Part shown: positions 32,513-41,556 of the stretch, piece after piece
Position numbering within the stretch: position 1 is the stretch's first letter
Layout of the letters: each line of letters starts with the position of its first letter
Source: Acidobacteriota bacterium
Lineage (GTDB): Bacteria > Acidobacteriota > Blastocatellia > Pyrinomonadales > Pyrinomonadaceae
Direction of reading: 5' to 3'
Assembly (NCBI GenBank): GCA_023389035.1
Contig: JAEWFC010000030.1
Location: 620,001-684,000 of the forward strand
DNA length: 64,000 nucleotides
The notes under the pieces: model-generated
Told to the model about the DNA's origin: nothing
Seen by the model: only the letters and a program-made list of their open reading frames with translations
The model's database searches: none
Position numbers and translations under genes: made by a program

Positions 32513-35500
32513 CTAGAATCTGAACTTCGCCCGGAACTGACCAACGCGCGGGCCGCCGATCGATTCGGTGATAAGTCCGAAATCGGTGCCGTCCTGAAGG
32601 TCGCTGCTCGGGTTTGCAAGATTCACGCGGTTGAACACATTGAACAGATCAAATCCGACCTCAAAGCTCATGCGTTCATTGATCCTCGTGCTTTTTGCAA
32701 GGCTCAGGTCGAATCGCTGCTGCATCGGGCCGCGAAACGTGGTGCGTCCGAGGTTCCCGTAGAGTCCGCCGGCAGAACTGAAACAAGACTGATCGATCAC
32801 GTTAAGATTCCCGGTCGATGCACTTGAAACAGCTTGTTCAGCCGAGCAAGTTACATTCGGTCGCCCAAACCCCAGCCGCAGCAAACCGCCAGCGCCACGC
32901 GTCACACTGGTATATTGTGCGGCGGTCTGCACTTCCGGCTCAGAAGCAAAAACTGTGAAGGGCGTTCCCGACTGTGCCTGGAAGAAACCGGAGACAGACC
33001 AACCTCTGACGAACACATTGTCGAAACGTCCCGTGGGAATATCCCAGACAAAGTTAGTGCTGAACCGATGTGTTCTATCGAAATCCGAGAGGCCTCGATT
33101 ATTGTCCAGGTCGTACGCACTGCCCTGGGCGATGAAACCGGTGTTGGGAACATCGGGCTTACCCCCGCCCGCCGTGCTCCCGGGATCGCTCGACATCACG
33201 TCGATCGATTTGGCGAACGTATACGCCACGTTGAACTGCAGCCCGCGTGAGAGCCGCTTCGTCAGCCCAAACTGTCCGCCGTGGTAATTTGAATATCCCT
33301 TGGACTGCAGAAGTATCGCCTCGGGAACGTTGAATCCGAGTATCGGAACGCGGGCCTCGAAGTTGATCACCTGCCCGTTCGGGTTCGCGAGATTAAGATC
33401 GACCTGTCCGGTTGCGGAGTTCAGGAATCCAAAAGCACGCCCAACCCCTCGTTCACGTGCTGTCGAACCCGCATTAAGCGGACCGTTCGGAGATCCGGCA
33501 GCTACGTAAGCTTGGTTGAAACGCTCGTAAATGTGATCCGGATTATTAGGGTCGTTCATATCGAACCCTTCGTTCAGAGCACGTGCGACAAGAAGGTTCT
33601 TACCTGCGGTGCCGACGTACCGAGCCTCGAATAATAGGTCTTTCATCAATTCATACTGAACGCCGGCGTTCCACTGGTGGATCACCGGCGTTTTTAAGTT
33701 TCGGTCGATGGCACGGAACTCAAAGGTCTCAGCGATGTTTCCGCGGATGCAATTCACACCGGTCGTTACATTACATCCCGCACCCTGAGGCGTGCCGCGT
33801 GAATCGACAAAGACGGGTGTGTTATCGCGGATCTGATACGTGCCGTTCGCACCCGAACCTCGAACGATACGGAACGGGAGCCACTCGCTTAAAGCAATAT
33901 TTGTCGGAACACCCGAGAAGGCGGTCTGGATCGGAACGTTGCCGCTCGGTACCGTGATCTCCACCTCGCGTAGGAAAGGGTAGTTTGAAAAGATAGTGTT
34001 GATGAACGCTGCCGAAGGGCGGTCGTAAAACATACCGTAGCCGCCGCGAACGACCAGCTTTCGCATCGGCGAATAGGCAAAACCGATCCGTGGAGCGAAG
34101 TTGTTAAGGTCCTGGCCATTTAGCGTGTGCTTATTGCTAGCGATCTGGGTTACCGCTACCGCAGAGTCAACGACGGACAGCCCCGTCTGCCTAACATTGT
34201 TCGGTACGATAAACCCCGAGCTCGGGTTGTCACAGAGTGCAGTGGAACCGCCCGAACGAGTAAAGCACGGAAGCCACGGGTCGAGATCAAAGTTGCCGAT
34301 ATAGCCGTTTTTTTCGGTCGGCCACAAGAACAGCTCGTATCGCAGGCCCGCGTTGATCGTCAGTTTGGGGTTGACCTTCCAATCGCCGGCGAGGTACAGG
34401 CCGACGTCCTGGAAGCGAAATTCTTTGTGAGTAATACCGTACTGTGTGTCGGCCTCGGTTGCGTTTCCGGTAAGCAGCTGCGTAAACGAATCGAACTTTT
34501 CAAACTCGGTGGCTTGTTCTTCCGGCAGGTCGCTGTCGTACTGGTGACGTTTGTATTCGGCACCGAACTTGATCCCGAGATTACCCTTGGTCCAGCTGAC
34601 ACTGTCAGCGATGCTCCACGTCACCTGCTTTCGCTGGTTGAACGAATCATTCGGGCCGCCAAACGAGAAGTTCGAGATATTGTTGCGGCCGATGAAGTGG
34701 CCAAGCCGAGTCGTCGCCGCAGTCGAATCGAACGTTGATGCCGGGTTCTGAATTCCCACCGCACTGTTGCTCATCTCCTCCGTTAGGAAATCGTCGTCCA
34801 GCCGGCGTGTATTGTTCAGATAGTAGTAACCGAATCGCACCTCGTTGACCAGGTTCGGCGTGAAGATGTGCGTATCGCCGATCGAAAGAGTCCGGTTGCG
34901 ATCTGCCCGCCGCAGCATAAATGGTGAAGCGAGGCTGCTGGGGTCAGGGAAAGGATCGAAGCCTGGGAAGTTTGCAAAAAAGAATGTACCGCTAAGAGTG
35001 TTTTTGCTGGACAACTGGCCGTCCAAACGCGTTGTAAACTGATTCTGACGGAACTGCGCGGGCACGACATCTACGACCTCGACCAAGGGGTTGTTTCTCT
35101 GCAGCGTGCGAGTCCCGACGTTCGGGAAGTTTCCAAACTGATAGCTTCCTGTTCCGCTTTGGTCCACCCTACCGAGTTCCTGAAAGTTTGTGATCGACGG
35201 CAGGACGAAACCTCCGGTGACGGGATTCCGCATATTGAAGATGCGAAAGGCCACATCGCTGATGTCGTCAGGTGTCAGACAGTTTGAACCGCTGCAGCCA
35301 TTGAACTGATTGAATGCGGCCGCGATGGCTGCCCGCGATCGATCGTCACCAAGAACGCTCAACGCGATCGGCAAGACGGTTCGCGTACGAGCGGTCGGGA
35401 CCAGTCCGGTTTTAGCGTCTGTGAACTGATATCCTCCAAAGAAAAAGAACTTGTCTTTGACGATCGGCCCGCCGAGCGTGAAACCTGTCTCTGTTCGATC

Positions 35501-36349
35501 TGCCTGCGGCTTTTCGTTCCCGCTTTGCTTCAGGAAAAATTCATTCGTATTGAAAGCTCTGTTCTGCAGATAGTAATATGCGGAGCCGTTCAGTCTGTTC
35601 CCGCCCGATTTTGTCACCAGCTGGAAGTTGCCGCCGCCGCTGCGTCCTGTTGAAGCGTCGTAGAGAGAGGTCTGCAGTTTCACTTCCTGAAGCGTTTCCG
35701 GGGCGGGCGAAATATTATCTGTTAGCGAGCCTTCATTGCTCGTTATGTTCGTCGCGTCGATGCCGTTAAAAAAAAGGCTGGTCGATGTAGTTCGCGTCCC
35801 GTTGACCGACGGAGAAATGTTACCGTTGCCTGCGACGCCGACCGGCGACAGCCCAGATGAAACTCCGGCTTCGGATCCTAAAAGTCCGGTGAAGCTGCGT
35901 ACCGATGTCGGCGTCCGTGTGAGCTGCTCGCCCGTTATTTGGCGTGAAACTGCGGCGCTCTCTGCCTGAACTAGAGGCTGCTCGGTAGTTACGTCAATAA
36001 ATATGTCCGTCGACCCGATCTCCAGCGAGACGTCGACCGTCCTCGTAACGGACGCTTCAACCTCTGTCGCCTGACCGTAGGATCGCTTGAAACCGTCCTT
36101 TTCAAAAGTAATAACGTATGTGCCGACGGGCAGCAGAGTCAGGCTCCATCGTCCATTCGCGTTGGTTATTGCGGTACGTGAGAAGTTTGTGGCGTTATTT
36201 CGCACAACTACCTCAGCACCCTGAATGACTGCGCCGACCGGATCGGTGACAGTACCGCTGAGGCCGCCCGTGGTTTGAGCGTAAAGGTTTTGAACGCCAA
36301 CTATCGCAAATGCAAAGACAATCAGCTTTGCAGCTATATTCGTTTTCAT
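32513..36349 (-). CDS. Very large TonB-dependent receptor-like protein (Oar type) with carboxypeptidase-regulatory domain
   Basis: A 1278-residue outer-membrane protein. A signal peptide (MKTNIAAKLIVFAFAIVGVQNLYAQ) precedes a CarboxypepD_reg domain at about 28-110 (GGLSGTVTDPVGAVIQGAEVVVRN, GRWSLTLLPVGTYVITFEKDGFK). A plug-like region follows at roughly 120-250 (RQITGEQLTRTPTSVRSFTGLLG, NISPSVNGTRTTSTSLFFNGID), then a long beta-barrel ending in aromatic residues (VGQFRAKFRF). The architecture matches the Oar-like receptors expanded in Acidobacteriota, thought to import or bind large substrates. No SusD-like partner is adjacent, so the substrate cannot be inferred. It is transcribed alone. Confidence 0.88.
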   Translation of the reverse strand: MKTNIAAKLIVFAFAIVGVQNLYAQTTGGLSGTVTDPVGAVIQGAEVVVRNNATNFSRTAITNANGRWSLTLLPVGTYVITFEKDGFKRSYGQATEVEASVTRTVDVSLEIGSTDIFIDVTTEQPLVQAESAAVSRQITGEQLTRTPTSVRSFTGLLGSEAGVSSGLSPVGVAGNGNISPSVNGTRTTSTSLFFNGIDATNITSNEGSLTDNISPAPETLQEVKLQTSLYDASTGRSGGGNFQLVTKSGGNRLNGSAYYYLQNRAFNTNEFFLKQSGNEKPQADRTETGFTLGGPIVKDKFFFFGGYQFTDAKTGLVPTARTRTVLPIALSVLGDDRSRAAIAAAFNQFNGCSGSNCLTPDDISDVAFRIFNMRNPVTGGFVLPSITNFQELGRVDQSGTGSYQFGNFPNVGTRTLQRNNPLVEVVDVVPAQFRQNQFTTRLDGQLSSKNTLSGTFFFANFPGFDPFPDPSSLASPFMLRRADRNRTLSIGDTHIFTPNLVNEVRFGYYYLNNTRRLDDDFLTEEMSNSAVGIQNPASTFDSTAATTRLGHFIGRNNISNFSFGGPNDSFNQRKQVTWSIADSVSWTKGNLGIKFGAEYKRHQYDSDLPEEQATEFEKFDSFTQLLTGNATEADTQYGITHKEFRFQDVGLYLAGDWKVNPKLTINAGLRYELFLWPTEKNGYIGNFDLDPWLPCFTRSGGSTALCDNPSSGFIVPNNVRQTGLSVVDSAVAVTQIASNKHTLNGQDLNNFAPRIGFAYSPMRKLVVRGGYGMFYDRPSAAFINTIFSNYPFLREVEITVPSGNVPIQTAFSGVPTNIALSEWLPFRIVRGSGANGTYQIRDNTPVFVDSRGTPQGAGCNVTTGVNCIRGNIAETFEFRAIDRNLKTPVIHQWNAGVQYELMKDLLFEARYVGTAGKNLLVARALNEGFDMNDPNNPDHIYERFNQAYVAAGSPNGPLNAGSTARERGVGRAFGFLNSATGQVDLNLANPNGQVINFEARVPILGFNVPEAILLQSKGYSNYHGGQFGLTKRLSRGLQFNVAYTFAKSIDVMSSDPGSTAGGGKPDVPNTGFIAQGSAYDLDNNRGLSDFDRTHRFSTNFVWDIPTGRFDNVFVRGWSVSGFFQAQSGTPFTVFASEPEVQTAAQYTSVTRGAGGLLRLGFGRPNVTCSAEQAVSSASTGNLNVIDQSCFSSAGGLYGNLGRTTFRGPMQQRFDLSLAKSTRINERMSFEVGFDLFNVFNRVNLANPSSDLQDGTDFGLITESIGGPRVGQFRAKFRF

Positions 36350-36638
36350 CGTTGTTCCTCGGTTTGGAAATTCTGAAACAGAGCAAAAACGGTTCGCTTT
36401 CAGTGCCCCGTAGATCGCCCCGCCAACTTGATCTGTCCTGGAATCAAATCGAATGGTAAGCCCGCCGCGTTAACGATCGGTGACGGAAAAGTTAAATGGA
36501 CGTTAACTAATGAAAAACAATTTTGCGCCTACGGAAAACTTCCCTCATTGATATCGGCAGCGTGTTCCAGATTTCCCGGGATACGGTCCGAATAGCGACC
36601 GCGTAGTGATTTTCCTGAATAAAATCATCTGTGGTTGA

Positions 36639-36654
36639 TTGGCACGTCGGTTGC
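36639..36654 (+). promoter_or_regulatory. Sigma-54 promoter ahead of the pseudo-receiver gene
   Basis: TTGGCACG-TCGG-TTGC matches the -24/-12 consensus TGGCACG-N4-TTGC exactly, including the GG and GC invariant pairs. Transcription would begin about 12 bases later, leaving a leader of roughly 90 bases to the ATG at 36754. It lies in a 404-base gap (36350-36753); the rest of the gap presumably holds activator sites and the TonB-receptor promoter, but I see no clear second motif. Confidence 0.8.
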
Positions 36655-36753
36655 CAAAGAGGGTGTAAACCGGTGAGATCCCGACTTATCGCGTTAAAAA
36701 AAGAAGGAGAATCCCACTCTCGCAGTAGTTGCTGTACGTGGAACTAATAACGA

Positions 36754-37461
36754 ATGACGGAAGTAGTTGAAAACAATGCCTTGTTAATAGGTTTCCGCCT
36801 CACATCAGATCAGGACCTTATGGAGGCGATCGGTTCGTTGGGCCTTGAGGTTCGGGTTTCCGAGACCGGCCGTCTTGGCCTTGTCGAGATGTCGCGTCGC
36901 CCGCCCAGCCTGATCATTATCGACCCAGAGATCGGCGACCTATATAGCGCCGAGATCTGCCGCGACATCAGGAATAATCGTGAGCTTTCGTCGACACCCG
37001 TTCTTGTATTCTTTAACAGGGAGCCCGAAGCAGTAGAGATATTTGAAGCACTGGAAGCCGGAGCCGATGACTGCTTTACACGGGAGGACCAGTCCACACA
37101 GTTAGTTGCGAAGATCGAGTGGTTAATGATGAAGCGCAAATCGGCCGCGACGCTTCGCCAGTATTACGCTGACCTTAAGACCCGTCAGGTGCAAACACTC
37201 GAATTTGTTCGTGCGACGGCCAATCTGATGGAATCGATCGATGCTGAGTTTCGGGCGAAAGGGTGCTTGGACGATCCCGGATGCGCCGGCCTTTTCGAGG
37301 ACCGTCTTGATATGGGTCTGGATATTGTTAGAAGTCTTGCGTCAATACTTGAACAGCAGATGGACGCTTTCGAACTCCCGTCTGTTTTCAGCGAGACGAG
37401 CCGGGCGAGGTTACAAGTATCGAATCGAGCGCCTGTTGGTTCACTTGAACTGGCGATCTGA
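36754..37461 (+). CDS. Degenerate receiver-domain protein
   Basis: A 235-residue protein whose first 125 residues have a receiver-like fold: LLIGFRLTSDQDLMEAIGSLG, PSLIIIDPEIGDLYSAEICRDIR (an Asp at the phosphorylation position) and PVLVFFNREPEAVEIFEALEAGADDCFT. The paired acidic residues near the N-terminus and the usual conserved Lys after strand five (FTREDQ here) are missing, so normal phosphotransfer is doubtful. The remaining 110 residues are helical (YYADLKTRQVQTLEFVRATANLMESI) with two cysteines (GCLDDPGC). A sigma-54 promoter precedes it. The next gene, 72 bases on, encodes a small zinc-ribbon protein of a type often found near sensory proteins. Confidence 0.75.
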   Translation: MTEVVENNALLIGFRLTSDQDLMEAIGSLGLEVRVSETGRLGLVEMSRRPPSLIIIDPEIGDLYSAEICRDIRNNRELSSTPVLVFFNREPEAVEIFEALEAGADDCFTREDQSTQLVAKIEWLMMKRKSAATLRQYYADLKTRQVQTLEFVRATANLMESIDAEFRAKGCLDDPGCAGLFEDRLDMGLDIVRSLASILEQQMDAFELPSVFSETSRARLQVSNRAPVGSLELAI

Positions 37462-37533
37462 ACACCAGCTCGCGAATGATGAACTTTTATCCCGCGCTGT
37501 ATTACCCGCCGGCGCAGTTATTGGGAGAGAGCA

Positions 37534-37743
37534 ATGAACACATTTGAGATAGATGGAATAATTTGTTCGTGGTGCAAGCGGGTCAAAGACAACGAGCGCG
37601 GTTGGGTCTATCCGTCGACCCTTTCGGATCGCTCGACCCCGAGTGAATTTACGTCGCACGGTCTATGCGACTCATGCTACGCGCGGATCTCACACGATTT
37701 TATAAATAAATCAACGCCTCAGGCAGTATCGATCAGGCCGTGA
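37534..37743 (+). CDS. Small stand-alone zinc-ribbon protein (CxxCK...SHGxCxxC)
   Basis: A 69-residue protein with IICSWCKRVKDNERGWVYP and SHGLCDSCYARI. This CxxCK-x-W-x-SHGxCxxC element is known to me as a C-terminal tail on bacterial PAS proteins and response regulators; here it is a gene of its own. GGGAGAGAG lies just before the ATG as a ribosome binding site. It follows the pseudo-receiver by 72 bases and overlaps the convergent GGDEF-EAL gene by 11 bases at its 3' end. It probably binds one zinc ion; its function is unknown. Confidence 0.78.
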   Translation: MNTFEIDGIICSWCKRVKDNERGWVYPSTLSDRSTPSEFTSHGLCDSCYARISHDFINKSTPQAVSIRP

Positions 37744-39529
37744 TCCTGGCGGTCTTCGGACCTTCGTCAAGTAATGCTTCGATCTCACCGGCGGGCAGCG
37801 GCCTGCTAAAGAAATAGCCTTGATACTCATCGCACCGCACCCGCTGCAAAAATTGCCGCTGTTCTTCCGTTTCAACCCCTTCAGCAACTACCTTCAATCT
37901 GAGATTGTGGCCAAGTGAAATGATCGCTACGGTCAGGGCGGCATCGTCTGCGTTCGCGGGCAGTTCTTTTACAAATGATCTGTCGATCTTGATGACGTCG
38001 ATCGGCAAGGTTTTCAGGTAGCTAAGTGAAGAATAGCCGGTGCCGAAGTCATCGATCGAGACCTGCATTCCTTTATTACGAAGCTCTTTCAGTGTAGCGA
38101 TCGCAGGTTCCGCGTTCTGGATCACCGAGCTCTCAGTGATCTCGAGGTTTAGATGCTGCGGCTCGAGCCCGGATCCATCAACGATCGAGAGGATCGTCTC
38201 GGCAAGGCCCGGCTGCTGAAGTTGGCGGGCAGAAAGATTCACGGCAATGCTGAGATCAAATCCTTTGTCACGCCATTCCTTCGCTTGCTTCACCGCGGTC
38301 GAAAGGACCCATTCGCCGAGAGGAAGTATCAGGCCGGTTTCTTCTGCAAGCGGAACGAACTCTGCCGGCGACACAAGCCCCATCTCGGAACTGTTCCATC
38401 TTAACAATGCTTCGAGCCCGACAACCGCGCCTGAAACCAGATCGACCTTTGGCTGATAGAACAACTCGAACTCACGCCGCTCAAGCCCACGCCACAGACC
38501 GGTTTCAAGCTTAAGGCGTGCGACCGCCCGCTCATTCATATCCGGCGTGTAAAACCTTACATTGTCGCCGCCATCCTTCTTTGCAAGCGAGAGTGCGGCA
38601 GCGGCATTCCTCATCAACGATGCCAGATCTTCCCCATTCTCAGGAGCTATGCTGACCCCAATACTGCAAGTCGCGACCACTTCGCTGCCGGCAAGGTTGA
38701 ATGGCCTACGAAGCTCGTCGGAGATCTCACGGGCGATGGACGCTATTTCGTCGGCCGACGAGAAATGTTCGGAGAGGATCGCAAACTCATCCCTCTCGTA
38801 ATGCGAAACTGTTGCGCGTCTCCCAAGGCCGGCTAGCAGACGCTTCCCGGTTTCGATCAGCATCAGATCTGAATTTGTGTGGCCGAGTGTACGCTGGACC
38901 TTATTAAATCCGTCGATCGAGATCAGTATTAACGCGGCCCTGCTTTCGATCCCACCACCATTGAGGGCATGCGATACCCGGTCCTCGAACAGCGCACGAT
39001 TCGGAAGGTCGGTCAGCGGGTCATAAAATGACAGATAATTGAGTTGCTCGGTCCTTTCCTTGACCAGCCGTTCCAGGTCTTCATCGTAGAGACGCTTTTC
39101 GCGAAGCAGCGTGTGGTGATCGATGGCCCGCTGCACTACGAGTTCTAGATACTCCAGATCGAAAGGCTTCTTGATATAGTCGAACGCTCCGCCTCTCATC
39201 GAATCAATGGCATCGTCAAGGTCGCGATTACCACTGATCATTACGACGACTGTCTCCGGCGACTGGCGCAGTATCAGCGGAACCAGTTCGGTCCCTCGTT
39301 CTCCGTTACCGAGATCGATATCACTCAGGATAACGTCGTAGATCTCACCGCGTTCGAGCCGCTCGCGAACATCAGCGGCACTCGCCGACAGAGTACACTC
39401 ACAGCTTTCGGATAATGCGTCGTCTAGAAGGGCACGAATCGAAGGTTCGTCATCGACGATCAATATTCGAGAACGGCCGCGTGCTTCGGGAGCATCTTGC
39501 ATCGGAAATGAAGATAGTTCTTCAGACAT
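37733..39529 (-). CDS. Response regulator with receiver, degenerate GGDEF and EAL domains
   Basis: A c-di-GMP signalling protein of about 598 residues. The N-terminal receiver has RILIVDDEPSIRALL, VILSDIDLGNGERG (phospho-acceptor Asp) and FDYIKKPFDLEYL. A GGDEF domain follows (YLSFYDPLTDLPNRALFEDRV), but its signature reads ERDEF, not GGDEF, so cyclase activity is unlikely. The EAL domain keeps EALLRW, NLEITES, IDDFGTGYSSLSYLK and VVAEGVET, so phosphodiesterase activity is expected. The start is uncertain: ATG 39529 (MSEELSS) is chosen, with ATG 39595 possible. A sigma-54 promoter lies about 350 bases upstream with a hairpin-containing leader. Confidence 0.87.
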   Translation of the reverse strand: MSEELSSFPMQDAPEARGRSRILIVDDEPSIRALLDDALSESCECTLSASAADVRERLERGEIYDVILSDIDLGNGERGTELVPLILRQSPETVVVMISGNRDLDDAIDSMRGGAFDYIKKPFDLEYLELVVQRAIDHHTLLREKRLYDEDLERLVKERTEQLNYLSFYDPLTDLPNRALFEDRVSHALNGGGIESRAALILISIDGFNKVQRTLGHTNSDLMLIETGKRLLAGLGRRATVSHYERDEFAILSEHFSSADEIASIAREISDELRRPFNLAGSEVVATCSIGVSIAPENGEDLASLMRNAAAALSLAKKDGGDNVRFYTPDMNERAVARLKLETGLWRGLERREFELFYQPKVDLVSGAVVGLEALLRWNSSEMGLVSPAEFVPLAEETGLILPLGEWVLSTAVKQAKEWRDKGFDLSIAVNLSARQLQQPGLAETILSIVDGSGLEPQHLNLEITESSVIQNAEPAIATLKELRNKGMQVSIDDFGTGYSSLSYLKTLPIDVIKIDRSFVKELPANADDAALTVAIISLGHNLRLKVVAEGVETEEQRQFLQRVRCDEYQGYFFSRPLPAGEIEALLDEGPKTARITA

Positions 39530-39640
39530 TTGCAGGGAACCGACGACATCCCGAAAGATCGTTCCGCCCGTCGAATAGTCTGAATAGTGTAACATCAAGT
39601 GCCCTTGCCTCACGAGATCGAACGTCAGCCGAAGATAGAA

Positions 39641-39683
39641 AAGGCCGCGAGCACCCAAACCTTCTGGTGATGCTCACGGCCTT
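39641..39683 (-). promoter_or_regulatory. Long hairpin in the leader of the GGDEF-EAL gene
   Basis: Arms 39641-39653 and 39671-39683 pair over 13 bases with one G-U, around a 17-base loop, followed on the minus strand by TTTTCTATCTT. Read from the upstream sigma-54 promoter it lies inside the 5' leader; read from the NtrC gene it could end that transcript. It may therefore be a terminator, an attenuator, or both. The rest of 39684-40020 shows no gene or known riboswitch. Confidence 0.6.
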
Positions 39684-39881
39684 ATCTCGGACCGACAGAT
39701 AGTGGGAGCGATCTGCGTGTCATGGTCGCCGTATGATCACGGCAGGTTTGGTACAGGTCGTGGGAGAGCGTACCGTTTCTACAGAAAGGGACTAGTACAA
39801 GTGGGAGGTCGAACCAATGTCGATCTGGGAACGCCAACGGGCAGACCCTGAAGATCAAACCTTTCTGACGATCACGGCAAC

Positions 39882-39897
39882 TGCAACGCACGTGCCA
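39882..39897 (-). promoter_or_regulatory. Sigma-54 promoter ahead of the GGDEF-EAL gene
   Basis: On the minus strand TGGCACG-TGCG-TTGCA is a full match to the sigma-54 -24/-12 consensus. Transcription would start near 39871, about 275-340 bases upstream of the candidate start codons of the receiver-GGDEF-EAL gene, in the gap after the NtrC-type regulator gene. Confidence 0.82.
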
Positions 39898-40020
39898 CAC
39901 CGCAATAGGCGGGCAAACCAATGCTTTGCGATCGGAATGTAAATATTAGTTACGAGGAATGCGGAAAAATGCTACCACTAACAGATGGGACGTGCGGAGA
40001 TACGCCCCACTTTCGCGGGG

Positions 40021-41400
40021 TCAAGCCGCGCCCTCACCGCGTTCTATGATCCGCGAAAGAGTTTTTCTATCGATCTGAAGAATTCTCGCCGCTGCATTCT
40101 TGTTCCCGCCTGTGTGTTTCAGGATCTTCGAAACGTGTTCGTACTCCGCGACCGCGAGCGGTTTTAGAAACTCATCCGGATCGGATTTCTTACCCTCGCG
40201 CACGTTCGAATCGTGGTCTGATCGATTCGTCATTTGCGGCGGCAGGTGCTCGGGGTACACCATTCCATCGCTTAAAGAGATGCCTCGAAGGACAGCGTTC
40301 TCCAACTCGCGAACATTCCCGGGCCAGTTGTAATTTTGCAGAACTTCCATTGCCTCCGACGAAAATCGCGCTTGAGGACCACCGTCTGATATCGCTTTCT
40401 GCGCGAAATGCTCAGCTAGCAGCGGAATGTCATCGCGGCGGTCGCGTAAAGGGGGAAGCGTGATAGTTACCGCGTTTAGCCGATACATCAGGTCCTGCCG
40501 GAACCGCCCTTCTTCCACCTCTGCTTCGATGGATCGATTCGTCGCCGCCACTACGCGGACATCAGCCCGTGTCGTCTGGTTCGACCCTACCTTTCTGATC
40601 TCGCCCTGCTGCAACGCACGCAGCAGCTTCACCTGAAAATTGGCATCGGTCTCAGTGATCTCATCTAAGAATATCGTTCCACCATCAGCTTCCTGCCACA
40701 TCCCGACACGATCGGAGGACGCTCCTGTAAATGAGCCCTTCACGTGGCCGAAAAGCTCGGATTCGATCAATTCTGACGGTATCGCGCCGCAGTTTACAGT
40801 TACGATCGGCCCGGCGGCTCGAGGACTGCGGCGGTGGATCACGGTCGCTATTATTTCCTTCCCGGTGCCGGATTCCCCGGTCACCAGAACGCTTAGATTC
40901 GACGGCGCGACGCGGCCTACCAGCTTAAGGCATGCGACAAACTTTGGACTGCGCCCGATAAGCGGAATGTCGGATGTGTAGGCTCGCTGCTGGGCAGGCG
41001 CGGGATCCGTGTGCAGTGTTCGATTACGTTTAAGCTGCTCCTTGACCTGATTTGAAATGTTGATGATCTCATCGATCTCGAAGGGCTTGATCAGGTAATC
41101 GAACGCCCCGATGGCAGTAGCATCGAGAGCACCGATAGCTGATCCGTGGCCCGTCATCAAAACGAATCGGGCATCAGGCTGTTCTTCTGAGAACCGACGC
41201 AGAACGTCGTATCCGTTCTGCTTTCCGAGCACGACATCACAAACGATCAGCTCGAATGTTTGGTCCTCAGCGGCTTCGTAGGCTTGTGTTTCGGAGGCAG
41301 CTTCCCGAACGGTCCAACCCTCGGAACGGAGGATCTCAGCGACCAGTGCTCGAACCTGCGGTTCGTCATCAATGACAAGTGCGTGGGATGTTCTAGACAC
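40021..41400 (-). CDS. NtrC-family sigma-54-dependent response regulator
   Basis: Bacterial enhancer-binding activator of 459 residues. The receiver (ALVIDDEPQVRALV, LIVCDVVLGKQNG with phospho-acceptor Asp, FDYLIKPFEIDE) is followed by an AAA+ domain with Walker A VLVTGESGTGKEI, the sigma-54 contact loop ESELFGHVKGSFTGAS (GAFTGA variant GSFTGA), Walker B GGTIFLDEI and arginine-finger segment FRQDLMYRLNAV. The C-terminal Fis-type HTH is GGNKNAAARILQIDRKTLSRIIERG. The GTG at 41400 gives VSRTSHALVIDDE, a natural start; longer frames add unconserved residues. Divergent from the hybrid kinase, its likely partner. Confidence 0.92.
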   Translation of the reverse strand: MSRTSHALVIDDEPQVRALVAEILRSEGWTVREAASETQAYEAAEDQTFELIVCDVVLGKQNGYDVLRRFSEEQPDARFVLMTGHGSAIGALDATAIGAFDYLIKPFEIDEIINISNQVKEQLKRNRTLHTDPAPAQQRAYTSDIPLIGRSPKFVACLKLVGRVAPSNLSVLVTGESGTGKEIIATVIHRRSPRAAGPIVTVNCGAIPSELIESELFGHVKGSFTGASSDRVGMWQEADGGTIFLDEITETDANFQVKLLRALQQGEIRKVGSNQTTRADVRVVAATNRSIEAEVEEGRFRQDLMYRLNAVTITLPPLRDRRDDIPLLAEHFAQKAISDGGPQARFSSEAMEVLQNYNWPGNVRELENAVLRGISLSDGMVYPEHLPPQMTNRSDHDSNVREGKKSDPDEFLKPLAVAEYEHVSKILKHTGGNKNAAARILQIDRKTLSRIIERGEGAA

Positions 41401-41494
41401 ATTCGAATGATAAAGCAAATGAGCACAGAGTCGCAATAACGTTTGCTGCCATACATAACCTCTAACGGCATTCCCCGATACTACGAGCAGCAAG

Positions 41495-41515
41495 TTATAC
41501 TGGCATACGCATTGC
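41495..41515 (+). promoter_or_regulatory. Overlapping sigma-54 and sigma-70-like promoter of the hybrid kinase
   Basis: TGGCAT-ACGCA-TTGC (41501-41515) fits the sigma-54 -24/-12 spacing with one mismatch at the end of the -24 element. TATACT (41496-41501) looks like a -10 hexamer and overlaps it by one base. A sigma-54 start would be near 41527, 30 bases before the ATG at 41557. Confidence 0.6.
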
Positions 41516-41556
41516 TTCTAATGCACCCGTTACCGGCGCCCATTCGCTGGACCTCA

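Noticed and set aside
34127..34738. A 203-residue plus-strand frame inside the TonB receptor
   Set aside because: Antisense to a coherent receptor sequence and without any recognisable domain.
39684..39880. A c-di-GMP riboswitch in the leader of the GGDEF-EAL gene
   Set aside because: Expected from the gene's function, but I could not find the GEMM sequence signature; only the late hairpin is evident.
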